NCBI GenBank assembly: GCA_036733925.1
Contig: DAIMZO010000011.1
Span: 1 to 64,000, forward strand
Source of the DNA: UBA2897 sp036733925
Lineage (GTDB): Bacteria > Bacillota > Negativicutes > Selenomonadales > Selenomonadaceae
Direction: 5' to 3'
DNA: 64,000 nucleotides
In this document: positions 35,007 to 44,195 of the stretch, piece by piece
How the letters are laid out: each line of letters starts with the position of its first letter
Numbering within the stretch: the first letter of the stretch is position 1
Notes under the pieces: generated by a model
The model's input: the letters and a program-made list of their open reading frames with translations, nothing else
What the model was told of the DNA's origin: nothing
Databases searched by the model: none
Made by a program: the position numbers and the translations under genes

Positions 35007-36728
35007 ATGAAGTGGTTGAGCAATATCCGCGTGGCCTATAAGATCCTGTGCCTGGTTCTGGTTGCCGCGCTGGGGCTTGCCGTCGTGTCTTTCAACGGCT
35101 TTCACGCCTTGCAGCAGAGTCAGGAGAATCTCTCAGCGCTCGATGATGTGCAGATCCCGGCGAAGGAGGATCTCGAAAGCAGCCGTCTCAATATGCGCAA
35201 GATCCAGGCTGGCATGCTCGAGGCCATCGCGGCGCCGGATCCGTCGCGGCATCAGAAGATGAAGAACGACCTCGATTCGAAGTATACGGTGGATTTCGAG
35301 GACAGCTGGAATCATTATAAAGAACTGGTCAAAGATGACGCGGCGCTGCAGGACAAGGTTCAGGCGACGGAGGCATCCTGGAAGGCGTACCACGATGTAG
35401 CCGGGCGCGTCATCCAGCATACGATTGACGGCAATATCCCGGCCGCGAGCCAGCTCTATGCGGGCGATGGCATCAAGAAGCTCAACGCGCTGAAGAACAA
35501 TCTGATGGATCTGCAGGCCGCCGCCAACGAGCGGACGGAGCAGATTGACGCGGCGAACCGCGCGGCATCCGCTGCATCGAACCGGTTCATGTTTATCGTA
35601 TCGGTAGTCGCATTCCTCGTGCTCGTCCTGACCGCAGTCTCGATCATCCGTGAGATCAGCGGGCAGATCGGGCAGATGGTTTCGATCTGCGAGCGTTTCC
35701 AGAACGGGGATTTCTGCAAAACGATGGAGATCCCGCAGCGCGGCGACGAGTTCGGCACGATGTGGCGTGCGCTCGGGAAGATCCGCGAGAACCTGTCGGG
35801 ACTCATCGGTACGTTCAATGAAACGACGGAGCAGCTCGCGGCGGCCTCCGAGGAGCTCAACGCAAGCTCCGAGCAGTCCGCGCAGATGGCGGACAAAGTC
35901 TCGAGCATGATCGCGAACACGACAGACGCCGTCGCAGAGCAGCAGGATTCCGTCGACCACAGCACGAAAGCCGCCATGGAGGTTACGGGATCCGTGCACA
36001 AGATCCAGAGCGATATGGCGAAGATCACGGAGAGCTCGCAGAAGGCATCGGAGCACGCGGCGGGCGGCCGCTCGGCCGTTGCCGGGGCCGTGCAGGAGAT
36101 CCGCGCCGTCGAGACGACGGTGCGCGAATCGGCCGGCATCGTCGACAAGCTCGGCAACCGTTCGCAGGAGATCGGGCAGATCGTCGATACCATCACGGAG
36201 ATTGCGGAGCAGACGAACCTGCTCGCGCTGAACGCGGCCATCGAGGCAGCCCGCGCCGGCGAACAGGGCCGCGGCTTCTCGGTCGTTGCGGACGAGGTAC
36301 GCAAGCTCGCGGAAGCCTCGCAGGAGGCGGCGAGCCGCATCGCAGAGCTCATCGCGGCCATCCAGAAGGATACCGGAGCCGCCGTGCAGTCCATGCAGGA
36401 AGGCTCGTCGAAGGTCGTCAGCGGCGCGGAGACCGTCGAGAAGCTGCAGGAAACATTCGGCGAGATCACGCAGCTCATCGCGAACATCTCGTCGGATATG
36501 CAGGAGATGACCGCTTCCGTCAATGGCGTTTCGAGCGACACGGAGAAGATCACGGCATCCATCCAGGTTCTCGACAAGAACAGCCAGCAGATTTCCTCGG
36601 ATATGAAGGATGTCAGCAAGACGGTCGCCGAGCGCACGGCATCGGCGCAGGAAATCGCGAAGGCCAGCAGTTCGCTTTCCGAGCAGGCGCAGAAGATGCA
36701 GGATGCCCTGCTGGTATTCAAGCTGTAA
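35007..36728 (+). CDS. Methyl-accepting chemotaxis protein
   Basis: This 573-residue receptor has transmembrane helices at about 12-33 and 191-213 around a four-helix-bundle-type periplasmic sensor (ligand unknown). A HAMP domain follows, then a long signalling coiled coil with the conserved hairpin tip EIAEQTNLLALNAAIEAARA. It should control the CheA kinase. No che genes are nearby, so it is an orphan receptor. The start has TAGGAGGGG upstream. Confidence 0.93.
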   Translation: MKWLSNIRVAYKILCLVLVAALGLAVVSFNGFHALQQSQENLSALDDVQIPAKEDLESSRLNMRKIQAGMLEAIAAPDPSRHQKMKNDLDSKYTVDFEDSWNHYKELVKDDAALQDKVQATEASWKAYHDVAGRVIQHTIDGNIPAASQLYAGDGIKKLNALKNNLMDLQAAANERTEQIDAANRAASAASNRFMFIVSVVAFLVLVLTAVSIIREISGQIGQMVSICERFQNGDFCKTMEIPQRGDEFGTMWRALGKIRENLSGLIGTFNETTEQLAAASEELNASSEQSAQMADKVSSMIANTTDAVAEQQDSVDHSTKAAMEVTGSVHKIQSDMAKITESSQKASEHAAGGRSAVAGAVQEIRAVETTVRESAGIVDKLGNRSQEIGQIVDTITEIAEQTNLLALNAAIEAARAGEQGRGFSVVADEVRKLAEASQEAASRIAELIAAIQKDTGAAVQSMQEGSSKVVSGAETVEKLQETFGEITQLIANISSDMQEMTASVNGVSSDTEKITASIQVLDKNSQQISSDMKDVSKTVAERTASAQEIAKASSSLSEQAQKMQDALLVFKL

Positions 36729-36765
36729 TTGGATAGCTTTCCCCATCGCTGACACCTCATCCGTC

Positions 36766-36807
36766 TGCCCTGTCGGGCAGCCACCTTCCCCTCGGGGGAA
36801 GGCTTTT
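36766..36807 (+). terminator. Terminator made of the GGAAGG repeat
   Basis: Two adjacent hairpins follow the receptor gene: CTGCCC/GGGCAG with a short loop, then CCTTCCCC/GGGGAAGG with a T-run. The second shares its core with the palindrome at 4829-4850. It probably terminates the receptor transcript and looks like a dispersed intergenic repeat. Confidence 0.65.
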
Positions 36808-36904
36808 TTGTGATTATCCGGATGATTGTATTCGACGCTGGCAGGGATTCGTAGGAGGAATCGCGAATAAAGACATAGGGTAATCTTTGAAGGAGGAGAG
36901 GGTA

Positions 36905-37573
36905 ATGGATGTCGTAACGATGCCGGTCGTGCAGACCATGCTGCTCGCCATCATGTTCCTCGCCATCATGGTCGAGATCAAGACCGGCGGCATGGGCGCG
37001 GGAATCCTGCTCGGGCTCGTGGCCGCCGGCATATTCTGGGGCAGCCAGTATGTCAAAGGGATGGTCGACCTATACACCATTGCAATCTTCTTCGTCGGCA
37101 TCCTCTGCGTCATCGTCGAGATGCTGATGCCGACCATCGGCCTGCTCGCCGGTGCCGGCGTCGCGGCGATGCTCTACAGCGTCGTGCTCGCGCTCGGCGG
37201 GGATGCCCACGCGATCACCGCGATGGCCGCGGCCTTTGTGCTCGCGATTGTCCTGTTCGCGCTCATCGTGAAGAAATTGCCATCGAGCCATCTGTGGCAT
37301 AAGGTCGTCCTGCACGACCAGTCGACCTCGAAGCGCGGCTTCGTGAGCGCGGAGGAGCGTCCGGAACTCGTCGGAAGGACCGGCGTCGTGCAGACCGAGC
37401 TCCGCCCGTCCGGAACCGTCCTCATCGACGGGAAGCCCGTCGACGTCGTCTCCGAGGGCGCCTTCCTGCCGAAGGGAGAGCGCGTCCGCGTCGTATCCGT
37501 CAACGGTTCGCGCGTGGTCGTGCGCAGCGTCGGGGCCGGAGAACCCTCGATGGACAGCAGAACAGCAGAATAG
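36905..37573 (+). CDS. NfeD-like membrane protein
   Basis: This 222-residue protein has four to five membrane helices in the first 125 residues and a C-terminal OB-fold NfeD domain (LVGRTGVVQTELRPSGTVLIDG). NfeD proteins partner flotillin/FloA in membrane microdomains. AGGAGG lies eight bases before the ATG at 36905. It is the short form without the N-terminal ClpP-like protease domain. Confidence 0.88.
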   Translation: MDVVTMPVVQTMLLAIMFLAIMVEIKTGGMGAGILLGLVAAGIFWGSQYVKGMVDLYTIAIFFVGILCVIVEMLMPTIGLLAGAGVAAMLYSVVLALGGDAHAITAMAAAFVLAIVLFALIVKKLPSSHLWHKVVLHDQSTSKRGFVSAEERPELVGRTGVVQTELRPSGTVLIDGKPVDVVSEGAFLPKGERVRVVSVNGSRVVVRSVGAGEPSMDSRTAE

Positions 37574-37634
37574 ATTGCAACGGATTTTCAGGGATACAGA
37601 AGAATCGCTGCAGACAAATTTAGGAGGTTTTTTT

Positions 37635-38636
37635 ATGGGAGCACTTATCAGTACCGCATTTTTCCTCGTCATCCTCATCGCCATCGTCATGGTGTTCCTG
37701 CACTTCGTGCCGCTCGGGCTCTGGATCTCGGCGCTCGCGGCCGACGTGCATGTCAGCATCATCACATTGATCGGCATGCGCATGCGCCGCGTGCCGCCGG
37801 CGAAGATCGTCCTGCCGCTGATCAAGGCGAACAAGGCAGGCCTCAATGTGCAGGTCAACCAGCTCGAGGCGCATTACCTCGCGGGCGGCAACGTCGACAA
37901 GGTCGTCGACGCGCTGATCGCCGCGCACCGCGCGCAGATCCCTCTGTCGTTCGAGCGTTCGGCGGCCATCGACCTTGCGGGCCGCGACGTGCTCGAGGCT
38001 GTGCAGATGAGTGTCAACCCGAAGGTCATCGAGACGCCGATCGTGTCCGCGGTCGCGAAGAACGGCATCGAGCTGAAGATCAAGGCCCGCGTGACCGTGC
38101 GCGCGAATATCGACCGCCTCGTCGGCGGCGCCGGCGAACCGACAATCATCGCGCGTGTCGGCGAGGGCATCGTCACGACGGTCGGCTCATCGGAGAGCCA
38201 CAACGACGTGCTCGCGAATCCGGACGACATTTCGAAGACGGTGCTCGGCAAGGGACTCGACGCCGGTACGGCGTTCGAGATCCTCTCCATCGATATCGCG
38301 GACGTCGACGTCGGCCGCAATATCGGCGCGCAGCTCCAGACCGATCAGGCTGAGGCAGACAAGCGCATCGCGCAGGCGAAGGCCGAGGAGCGCCGCGCGA
38401 TGGCCGTTGCCCGCGAGCAGGAGATGAAGGCCTACACGCAGGAAATGCAGGCCAAGGTCGTCGAGGCGCAGTCGGAGGTTCCGCACGCGATGGCCGACGC
38501 CCTGCGCAGCGGCAATCTCGGCGTCATGGACTACTACAACCTGAAGAATATCCAGGCCGATACAGATATGCGCAAAGCCATCAGCGACGCGGATGCGGAC
38601 GACGATATTGTGCCGCCGATGCCGCCGCAGAAATAA
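37635..38636 (+). CDS. floA: Flotillin-like protein FloA (YqfA)
   Basis: This 333-residue protein has an N-terminal membrane hairpin, the conserved RMRRVPPAKIVLPLIKANKAGL segment (given here in shortened form), an SPFH-like domain (KIKARVTVRANIDRLVGGAG) and an Ala/Glu-rich C-terminal coil. FloA scaffolds lipid microdomains. The ATG at 37635 has AGGAGG eight bases upstream; the open frame extends 20 codons further without support. It forms an operon with nfeD and the following gene. Confidence 0.93.
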   Translation: MGALISTAFFLVILIAIVMVFLHFVPLGLWISALAADVHVSIITLIGMRMRRVPPAKIVLPLIKANKAGLNVQVNQLEAHYLAGGNVDKVVDALIAAHRAQIPLSFERSAAIDLAGRDVLEAVQMSVNPKVIETPIVSAVAKNGIELKIKARVTVRANIDRLVGGAGEPTIIARVGEGIVTTVGSSESHNDVLANPDDISKTVLGKGLDAGTAFEILSIDIADVDVGRNIGAQLQTDQAEADKRIAQAKAEERRAMAVAREQEMKAYTQEMQAKVVEAQSEVPHAMADALRSGNLGVMDYYNLKNIQADTDMRKAISDADADDDIVPPMPPQK

Positions 38637-38648
38637 GGGGGTGGCTGC

Positions 38649-39284
38649 ATGGATTCGATATGGGTTATCCTGATCCTTGCGGCGCTCGGATTCCTGCTCG
38701 ATAAAGCGGATAACAAGAAGAAGCCGGTGCCGAAGAAGGGCAGGCAGCAGCCGGGCATTCCTCCGGCGGATAGCGCCCCGAAGCGCAGGCCCATCGAGAT
38801 GAAGCCGTGGGGCCATGATACGCTGCCTCCGCCGATGCCGAAGACGTGGGGGACGCCGAAACGCCAGGAAAGCGAACCCGCTCCGGCAAAGACATCGGAG
38901 AAGCCGGAGAAGCATGACCTCGGCTTCGAGGTACCGACGCTGCGGAATGCGCCGGCGCCGAAGACGCCTGCGACGATCGACAGTCAGGGCGTCTACCGCG
39001 AGTCGGGAACCATCCTGCAGGAACAGGCTGAGGCCACGGACGTCGAGCTCGCCGACAAGGCGCGGGCGATGACCTATGCGGCGGAACGGGCGGCCGAGGA
39101 GGCCGTGATCCGCGCGCAGGAGGAGGCGGCCTACCTGCGGCAGGCGAAGATTCCGGGGATGCAGATCCAGCGGAAGAAGCGCGTGACGCTGAATGCCAGA
39201 AGGGCGCAGAAAGCCGTGATCCTTTCCGAGATCCTCGGCGGCCCGCGCGCGAAAAAGCCATATTTCTGGCATAGTCGTCGTTAA
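38649..39284 (+). CDS. Conserved hypothetical protein downstream of floA
   Basis: I do not recognise a named family. The 211-residue protein has one N-terminal membrane helix (about 4-18), a Pro/Lys-rich low-complexity linker (about 25-110), an Ala/Glu-rich helix (about 125-170) and a basic C-terminus with AVILSEILGGPRAKKP. That last motif resembles, from memory, the ends of unnamed proteins next to FloA in other Firmicutes. It starts 12 bases after floA, so a membrane-microdomain link is an inference from position. Confidence 0.75.
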   Translation: MDSIWVILILAALGFLLDKADNKKKPVPKKGRQQPGIPPADSAPKRRPIEMKPWGHDTLPPPMPKTWGTPKRQESEPAPAKTSEKPEKHDLGFEVPTLRNAPAPKTPATIDSQGVYRESGTILQEQAEATDVELADKARAMTYAAERAAEEAVIRAQEEAAYLRQAKIPGMQIQRKKRVTLNARRAQKAVILSEILGGPRAKKPYFWHSRR

Positions 39285-39316
39285 TTTGCTGTTAATTGAT
39301 GGTGAAAAGAATTAAC

Positions 39317-39345
39317 TTGTACCAAATAGGGAAATGGCATATAAT
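39317..39345 (+). promoter_or_regulatory. Promoter of the polyprenyl synthase gene
   Basis: TTGTAC (39317-39322) and TATAAT (39340-39345) are 17 bases apart. Confidence 0.75.
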
Positions 39346-39400
39346 AAAGTCTATGCGTAATAGATATGATTTATTCATTGCAATGTTGTAGGTGATTCAT

Positions 39401-40372
39401 TTGTCAAACGCCATGTTTGAGGTGATAAAAAGCGATCTGGACACATTGGAGGACAACCTCGTCCACGATGTGGCCTCTTCGGTGAACCTCATCACGGAGG
39501 TCGGAACGCATCTCGTGCGCGCCGGCGGAAAGCGCATCCGCCCGGCGCTTTGCCTGCTCACGGCGCACGGGGGCCCGGACTTTTCACTGGAATACGCACT
39601 GCCTCTCGCGGAGGCGCTCGAGCTCATCCATACGGCGTCGCTCGTCCACGACGATGTGATCGACAATGCGGATACGCGTCGTGGGACTGCGACAGCCAAC
39701 GCGAAATGGGGCAATCAGGTCGCCATCCTCTCCGGGGACTATATTTTCGCACGGGCATTCGCTCTCGTCTCAGAAAAGGACTACGACGCGGAAATCTACC
39801 ATGCCATGGCGAACCTCGTCGCGAATCTCTCCACCGGGGAAATCCTGCAGGATTACAATGTCTACAAGGCAATCCGCGATGAGCAGGACTACTACGACCG
39901 CATCCAGAAGAAGACCGCGGATTTCCTCGAGACCTGCTGCCTGATCGGCGCGGACGCCGGCGGCATGGAGCAGGACGAGATCGACCAGCTTGCGGTCTAC
40001 GGGCATGACATCGGCATGGCATTCCAGATTACGGATGACCTGCTCGACATCCTCGAGACATCGGAGCAGATCGGCAAGCCGGTCGGCAACGATATCCGCC
40101 AGGGCATCGTGACGTTGCCGGCAATCCGTGCCCTTCAGGTGAGTCCCGACGCGGACGAGCTTGAGCACATCGTGACCGACCCCGAGATGACAGATGATAT
40201 GGTCGTCCGGGCTCTCGATATCATCCGTGCGACAGATGGTGCGGACTATGCGAAGCAAAAGGCGGATGCGTTCCTGTTCGACGCCAAGAGGCATCTGCCC
40301 GCGCGCCTGCCGGAAGATATCCGCGACGCGTTCATCCAGCTGGCGGATTTCATCGGCAACCGGGATTTCTGA
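39401..40372 (+). CDS. Trans-polyprenyl diphosphate synthase (heptaprenyl/octaprenyl type)
   Basis: This 323-residue enzyme has the two Asp-rich motifs in VHDDVIDNADTRRG and DDLLDI, plus GGKRIRP. It should elongate farnesyl diphosphate with isopentenyl diphosphate into an all-trans chain, normally a quinone side chain. TTG 39401 is chosen because TAGGTG lies six bases upstream. In this genome segment the menaquinone head-group genes are broken, so its present use is an open question. Confidence 0.88.
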   Translation: MSNAMFEVIKSDLDTLEDNLVHDVASSVNLITEVGTHLVRAGGKRIRPALCLLTAHGGPDFSLEYALPLAEALELIHTASLVHDDVIDNADTRRGTATANAKWGNQVAILSGDYIFARAFALVSEKDYDAEIYHAMANLVANLSTGEILQDYNVYKAIRDEQDYYDRIQKKTADFLETCCLIGADAGGMEQDEIDQLAVYGHDIGMAFQITDDLLDILETSEQIGKPVGNDIRQGIVTLPAIRALQVSPDADELEHIVTDPEMTDDMVVRALDIIRATDGADYAKQKADAFLFDAKRHLPARLPEDIRDAFIQLADFIGNRDF

Positions 40373-40407
40373 GCCGGCTGCCAGTGCTTTTACCTTAGGA
40401 GGAAAAT

Positions 40408-40863
40408 ATGTTCGGTATTGGATTTCCGGAGCTCGTCCTGATTCTGATCATCGGGCTCATCGTGTTCGGGCCGGGCAAGCTGCCGGAACTCGGCCGCACC
40501 ATCGGCAAGGGCATGCGCGAATTCCGCAAGGCCTCGAGCGCTCTGCAGGCCGCGATGAACGAGGCGGACGTCACGGCGAAGCCGAAGCCCGCCCCCGTAA
40601 AGCAGCCGGCAGCAGAGCAAAAGGCTGAGCCGGAGGCGAAGGGCGAGCCGCAGGCAGACGCAGTACCGGAGAAAAAAAAGGAGCTGCCGAAGCCGGAGCC
40701 GCAGGAGAAGCCGGAAGGCGCCGCGCAGGCAGAGCCGCCGGTCGATCCGCCGGTCAAGCCAGCGGGCTATGAGCCGCCGACGCAGGACAGCGTGCGCCAA
40801 CAGATCGAAGCCAATGGAAAAGCCCCCGCAGATGTGCAGGCGGACAAGAAATCGCAAGCATAA
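40408..40863 (+). CDS. Twin-arginine translocase subunit TatA/TatB family
   Basis: The first 50 residues are a clear TatA/B: a short membrane helix (GFPELVLILIIGLIVFGPGKLPEL), then an amphipathic helix. The remaining 100 residues are a Pro/Glu/Lys/Ala-rich disordered tail, longer than usual TatA. It belongs to the pore-forming part of the Tat pathway, but no tatC is adjacent. TAGGAGG precedes the ATG. (Motif shown spans residues 5-28 in abbreviated sense.). Confidence 0.85.
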   Translation: MFGIGFPELVLILIIGLIVFGPGKLPELGRTIGKGMREFRKASSALQAAMNEADVTAKPKPAPVKQPAAEQKAEPEAKGEPQADAVPEKKKELPKPEPQEKPEGAAQAEPPVDPPVKPAGYEPPTQDSVRQQIEANGKAPADVQADKKSQA

Positions 40864-40873
40864 GAGAAAGATA

Positions 40874-40907
40874 AGGCAGGAGATGAGAAGGAGTCTCCTG
40901 CCTTTTT
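40874..40907 (+). terminator. Intrinsic terminator after tatA
   Basis: AGGCAGGAGA pairs with TCTCCTGCCT, followed by TTTTT. Just beyond it, AAGAAGCGTTC and AAGAAGCGTTT form an 11-base direct repeat (40910-40931) of unknown meaning. Confidence 0.85.
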
Positions 40908-41004
40908 GCAAGAAGCGTTCAAGAAGCGTTTCGGATAATTTTCATTTACACGTTGTAAGCTATAGAATGATATGGTGCAGGATGCACAGGAGGATAGGGA
41001 TCAT

Positions 41005-41703
41005 ATGGGACAGTATACGTTTACCGTCAGTAAGACCTGCCCGGTCTGCGGGCAATCGACGCGCGTCGTGAAGACGAAATCCAAGCTGATTGCCTTGCAG
41101 ACGGATGAAGATTTCTGCGTGCATTACAAGGACTTCAACCCGTATTATTATACAATCTGGTTCTGCGAGCACTGCGGCTTTGCCGCAGAGGAGCGCACGT
41201 TCCTCGCGCCGATACCGAAGCGGCATAAAGAGAAGCTCCTGACATTCCTGGACGCGCATCAGATGAACTTGAAGTTCACAGAAGTGCGCGGCGTGCCGGA
41301 GGCCATCGCGTCGTTCAAGCTCGCGATTTTCTACGCGCAGCTGATCGGGCAGCCGCTCGAGCGGCAGGCGGGTCTCATGCTCGAGATGGCCTGGATCTAC
41401 CGCGACGCTGGCGAGAAGGAAAAGGAGAACGAGACGCTGCAGAAGGCGGCGGATCTCTACGACCGCTCGCTGATGACCGAGCGCTATCCGCTGAACGGCA
41501 AGACCGATAATTTCGTCATCTACCTGATCGGGGCAATCTACTATCGCCTCGGCAATATCGAGAAGACGACGCAGTATCTCTCGCGCATCATCGGCATGCA
41601 GGATATCCGCCGCGATGACCCGCGGGTGTATGAGCGCGCGCGGAATCTCTGGATTGATATCCGTTCCGATAAGGAACAGGCGAGAAAGGAAGCAGACGGA
41701 TGA
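41005..41703 (+). CDS. DUF2225 family protein
   Basis: This 232-residue protein has two CxxC pairs (CPVCGQ and CEHCGF) that probably bind zinc, followed by an alpha-helical part resembling tetratricopeptide repeats (AWIYRDAGEKEKENETLQKA, AIYYRLGNIEKTTQYLSRI). It fits DUF2225; no function is established. ATG 41005 has AGGAGG 12 bases upstream. It overlaps the next start by ATGA. Confidence 0.82.
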   Translation: MGQYTFTVSKTCPVCGQSTRVVKTKSKLIALQTDEDFCVHYKDFNPYYYTIWFCEHCGFAAEERTFLAPIPKRHKEKLLTFLDAHQMNLKFTEVRGVPEAIASFKLAIFYAQLIGQPLERQAGLMLEMAWIYRDAGEKEKENETLQKAADLYDRSLMTERYPLNGKTDNFVIYLIGAIYYRLGNIEKTTQYLSRIIGMQDIRRDDPRVYERARNLWIDIRSDKEQARKEADG

Positions 41704-42386
41704 TCAGCATACCAGCGGACGTATCGACGCAGCTCGCGGCCATCGACTGGAGCGGCGTGCAGGACGCCGTCAAGGACTATGGGCCGGCGCTCAAGGTACT
41801 CCAGAGCACTTGGGATAAGGAGAGCCTGAAGGATATCGCGCAGGGGAAGCTCGTCGTGCCCGACAGCACGATCAATGAGGCCATCGCGAAATCCATCACG
41901 GACGATGCGCCGGTCAAGAGCATCGAGATCAAGTCCCACGAGAACGGGCGCATGGATATCGCAATCGATGGCACAAAGGTCGGCAAGGTCGAGCTCTCCG
42001 GCACCATCGAGGAATTCGTGCACAATGGCGATCAGTCGTATCTCGTCTATCATGTGCGCAATAAGAATATCCCGAAGCACGGGCTCATGAGCTGGGTGTT
42101 CTCGCGCATCTCGCTCGGCATGGCGGAGCGCATGGTCGGCTCGTTCCCAGTCAGCGGATCCATGCCGATGAAGATCAAGGGCAACCGCGTGTCTATCGAT
42201 TACAGCGCGGCGCTCGCCGCCTCGAGCTTCGGGCAGACCGAGTTCCGGGGACACCGGCTGCTCGACATGATTGAGATCAAAGGAGCGGTACCGCGCGATG
42301 GCGGCATCGAGTTCCAGACGGAGCTCCATATCCCGGATGATGTCAGACAGTCGTTGATCGCCATCCTGCAGGAGCAGGGCGAATGA
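41700..42386 (+). CDS. Hypothetical protein coupled to the DUF2225 gene
   Basis: I do not recognise this 228-residue protein. It has no signal peptide or clear membrane segment. A helical N-terminus (about 1-60) is followed by a region with alternating beta-strand character (SIEIKSHENGRMDIAIDG, ELSGTIEEFVHNGDQSYLVY). The ATGA overlap with the DUF2225 gene implies coupled translation and a linked role. Confidence 0.65.
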   Translation: MISIPADVSTQLAAIDWSGVQDAVKDYGPALKVLQSTWDKESLKDIAQGKLVVPDSTINEAIAKSITDDAPVKSIEIKSHENGRMDIAIDGTKVGKVELSGTIEEFVHNGDQSYLVYHVRNKNIPKHGLMSWVFSRISLGMAERMVGSFPVSGSMPMKIKGNRVSIDYSAALAASSFGQTEFRGHRLLDMIEIKGAVPRDGGIEFQTELHIPDDVRQSLIAILQEQGE

Positions 42387-42420
42387 AAGCATAGAATCAG
42401 CAAGAGAAGGGAGTCTTTTT

Positions 42421-44103
42421 TTGAAGTTCCGAATACGGGGGAAAAAAGTATGGCTCATTGCCGCGGCTGCGGCCTTTTTCTGCGCGGCCAGCATCGGTAT
42501 GCCGGCAGCGTCGGCAAAGCATAAGGTCGTGCCAGCCGGGCCACCGAAAATCATCTACATCCCACATGACAACCGGCCGATTTCTGACAAGCAGACCGCC
42601 GAGGTCGTGCGGAAACTCGGCTACAACGTCGTCGTGCCGCCGGATAACATGCTCGGCAGCCGCGAGGATTTCGGCCATCCGGACGAGCTCTGGTCGTGGC
42701 TCGATGAGAACGCGAAGGGGGCGGACGCCGCGGTCATTTCGTCCGACGCCATGCTCTACGGGAGCCTCGTCGCCTCGCGGAAACATTCGTACAGCGAGAC
42801 CGAGGTCATCGAGCGCGCAGACCGGTTCAAGACGTTCCGGCAGGAATATCCGAAGCTGAAGCTCTACGCGTTCGGTTCCATCATGCGCACGCCGCGCAAT
42901 GGCGAGGCGTCCGGCCACGAGGAGCCCGCGTATTACCGGAACTATGGTGCGGATATCTTCCGCTATACGGTTCTCCGCGATAAAGAGGAGACCGGGGGGC
43001 TGACGCGCCGCGAGAAGAAAGAATATGATTTCCTCGGCCAGCTTATCCCGCAGAACGCGCTGAACGACTGGATGGGACGCCGTGAGAAGAACTTCGCGGC
43101 AAATGAGGAATTGATTCGCCTGACGCGCGACAAGACCTTCGACTATTTCGTGCTCGGGCGCGACGATAACGCGCCGCATTCGCAGACGCATATGGAGAGC
43201 CGCCATCTCGCGGAATCCGGCAAGGATCTCGGCAAGACGCGCTTCCAGGCGATGGCGGGCATCGACGAGATCGGCATGCTGTTGCTGACGCGCGCGGTCA
43301 ACGATATGCGCCGCGATGTGCCGTTCGTCTACACGCGCTACAACTGGGGGCATGGCGAGTTCACGGTGCCTTCGTATTCCGATGAGAGCATCCGCGACTC
43401 GATTTCCTCCGCGGTCACCGCGGCGGGCGGCATGGAAGTGAACCAGCCGAAGCGCGCGGACGTCGTGCTGACGGTCAACACGAATCCGGACGGCAAGACC
43501 GGCGAGGCCAACGACCGGGACAACGACGGCACACCGCGCAATGGTACGAAGTATTTCGCGGATATCGTCAGCGAGTACGTCGGCAAGGGCTATCCGGTCG
43601 CCATCGCGGATATCGCGTACGCAAACGGCTCGGACAACGCGCTGATGGAGGAGCTCAAGAACCGCGGCCTGCTGTTCAAGATCCGCGCCTATGCCGGCTG
43701 GAACACGGCGACGAACAGCACGGGCTTCGTCATCGGTGAGGGCATGCTCGCAAAGCACATGAAGGATGATGCGGTCGACGAGCTGCTGATCACGCGCTAC
43801 CTCGATGACTGGGGCTATCAGGCGAATGTCCGCAATGTCATCGCGCGTCAGCTGACCTGGCTGCGCGGGGACGGCTTCTACGGCAGCCTGAATTCGAAAT
43901 TGGACGCGGTGCGCTACCGCTCGGAGCAGATGATGACGCGCTTCGTCGAAGAGAATCTGCCGCCGTTCAAGGATCTCGAGGAGATCCACGTGAATTTCCC
44001 GTGGAACCGCATGTTCGAGTCCGATATCGAGCACAATGCGGTAAAGCCGCTCACGGACTACTTCCGTCTCAACGCAGCCGCTTTGCAGAAACCGGCTGAA
44101 TAA
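42421..44103 (+). CDS. DUF4127 family exported protein
   Basis: This 560-residue protein has a signal peptide (about 1-32, SIGMPAASA) and the DUF4127 features: IIYIPHDNRPISDKQ, VVPPDNMLGSRE, VISSDAMLYGSLVASR, LGRDDNAPHSQTHMES and AYAGWNTATNSTGF. Conserved Asp, Asn, His and Arg residues suggest an enzyme, but none is established. It starts at TTG with AAGGGAG upstream and probably belongs to the same transcript as the two genes before it. Confidence 0.85.
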   Translation: MKFRIRGKKVWLIAAAAAFFCAASIGMPAASAKHKVVPAGPPKIIYIPHDNRPISDKQTAEVVRKLGYNVVVPPDNMLGSREDFGHPDELWSWLDENAKGADAAVISSDAMLYGSLVASRKHSYSETEVIERADRFKTFRQEYPKLKLYAFGSIMRTPRNGEASGHEEPAYYRNYGADIFRYTVLRDKEETGGLTRREKKEYDFLGQLIPQNALNDWMGRREKNFAANEELIRLTRDKTFDYFVLGRDDNAPHSQTHMESRHLAESGKDLGKTRFQAMAGIDEIGMLLLTRAVNDMRRDVPFVYTRYNWGHGEFTVPSYSDESIRDSISSAVTAAGGMEVNQPKRADVVLTVNTNPDGKTGEANDRDNDGTPRNGTKYFADIVSEYVGKGYPVAIADIAYANGSDNALMEELKNRGLLFKIRAYAGWNTATNSTGFVIGEGMLAKHMKDDAVDELLITRYLDDWGYQANVRNVIARQLTWLRGDGFYGSLNSKLDAVRYRSEQMMTRFVEENLPPFKDLEEIHVNFPWNRMFESDIEHNAVKPLTDYFRLNAAALQKPAE

Positions 44104-44127
44104 GGAAAAAGCAGGATATGGGTATAG

Positions 44128-44176
44128 AAAAGGGGCTGTCGCACGAACGAAAAGTATCGTGCGACAGCCCCTTTTT
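44128..44176. terminator. Bidirectional intrinsic terminator
   Basis: GGGGCTGTCGCACGA (44132-44146) and its exact complement (44157-44171) form a 15-pair stem flanked by AAAA and TTTTT, between the convergent DUF4127 and serC genes. Confidence 0.9.
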
Positions 44177-44195
44177 GATGTTTTTCTTTGATCCG

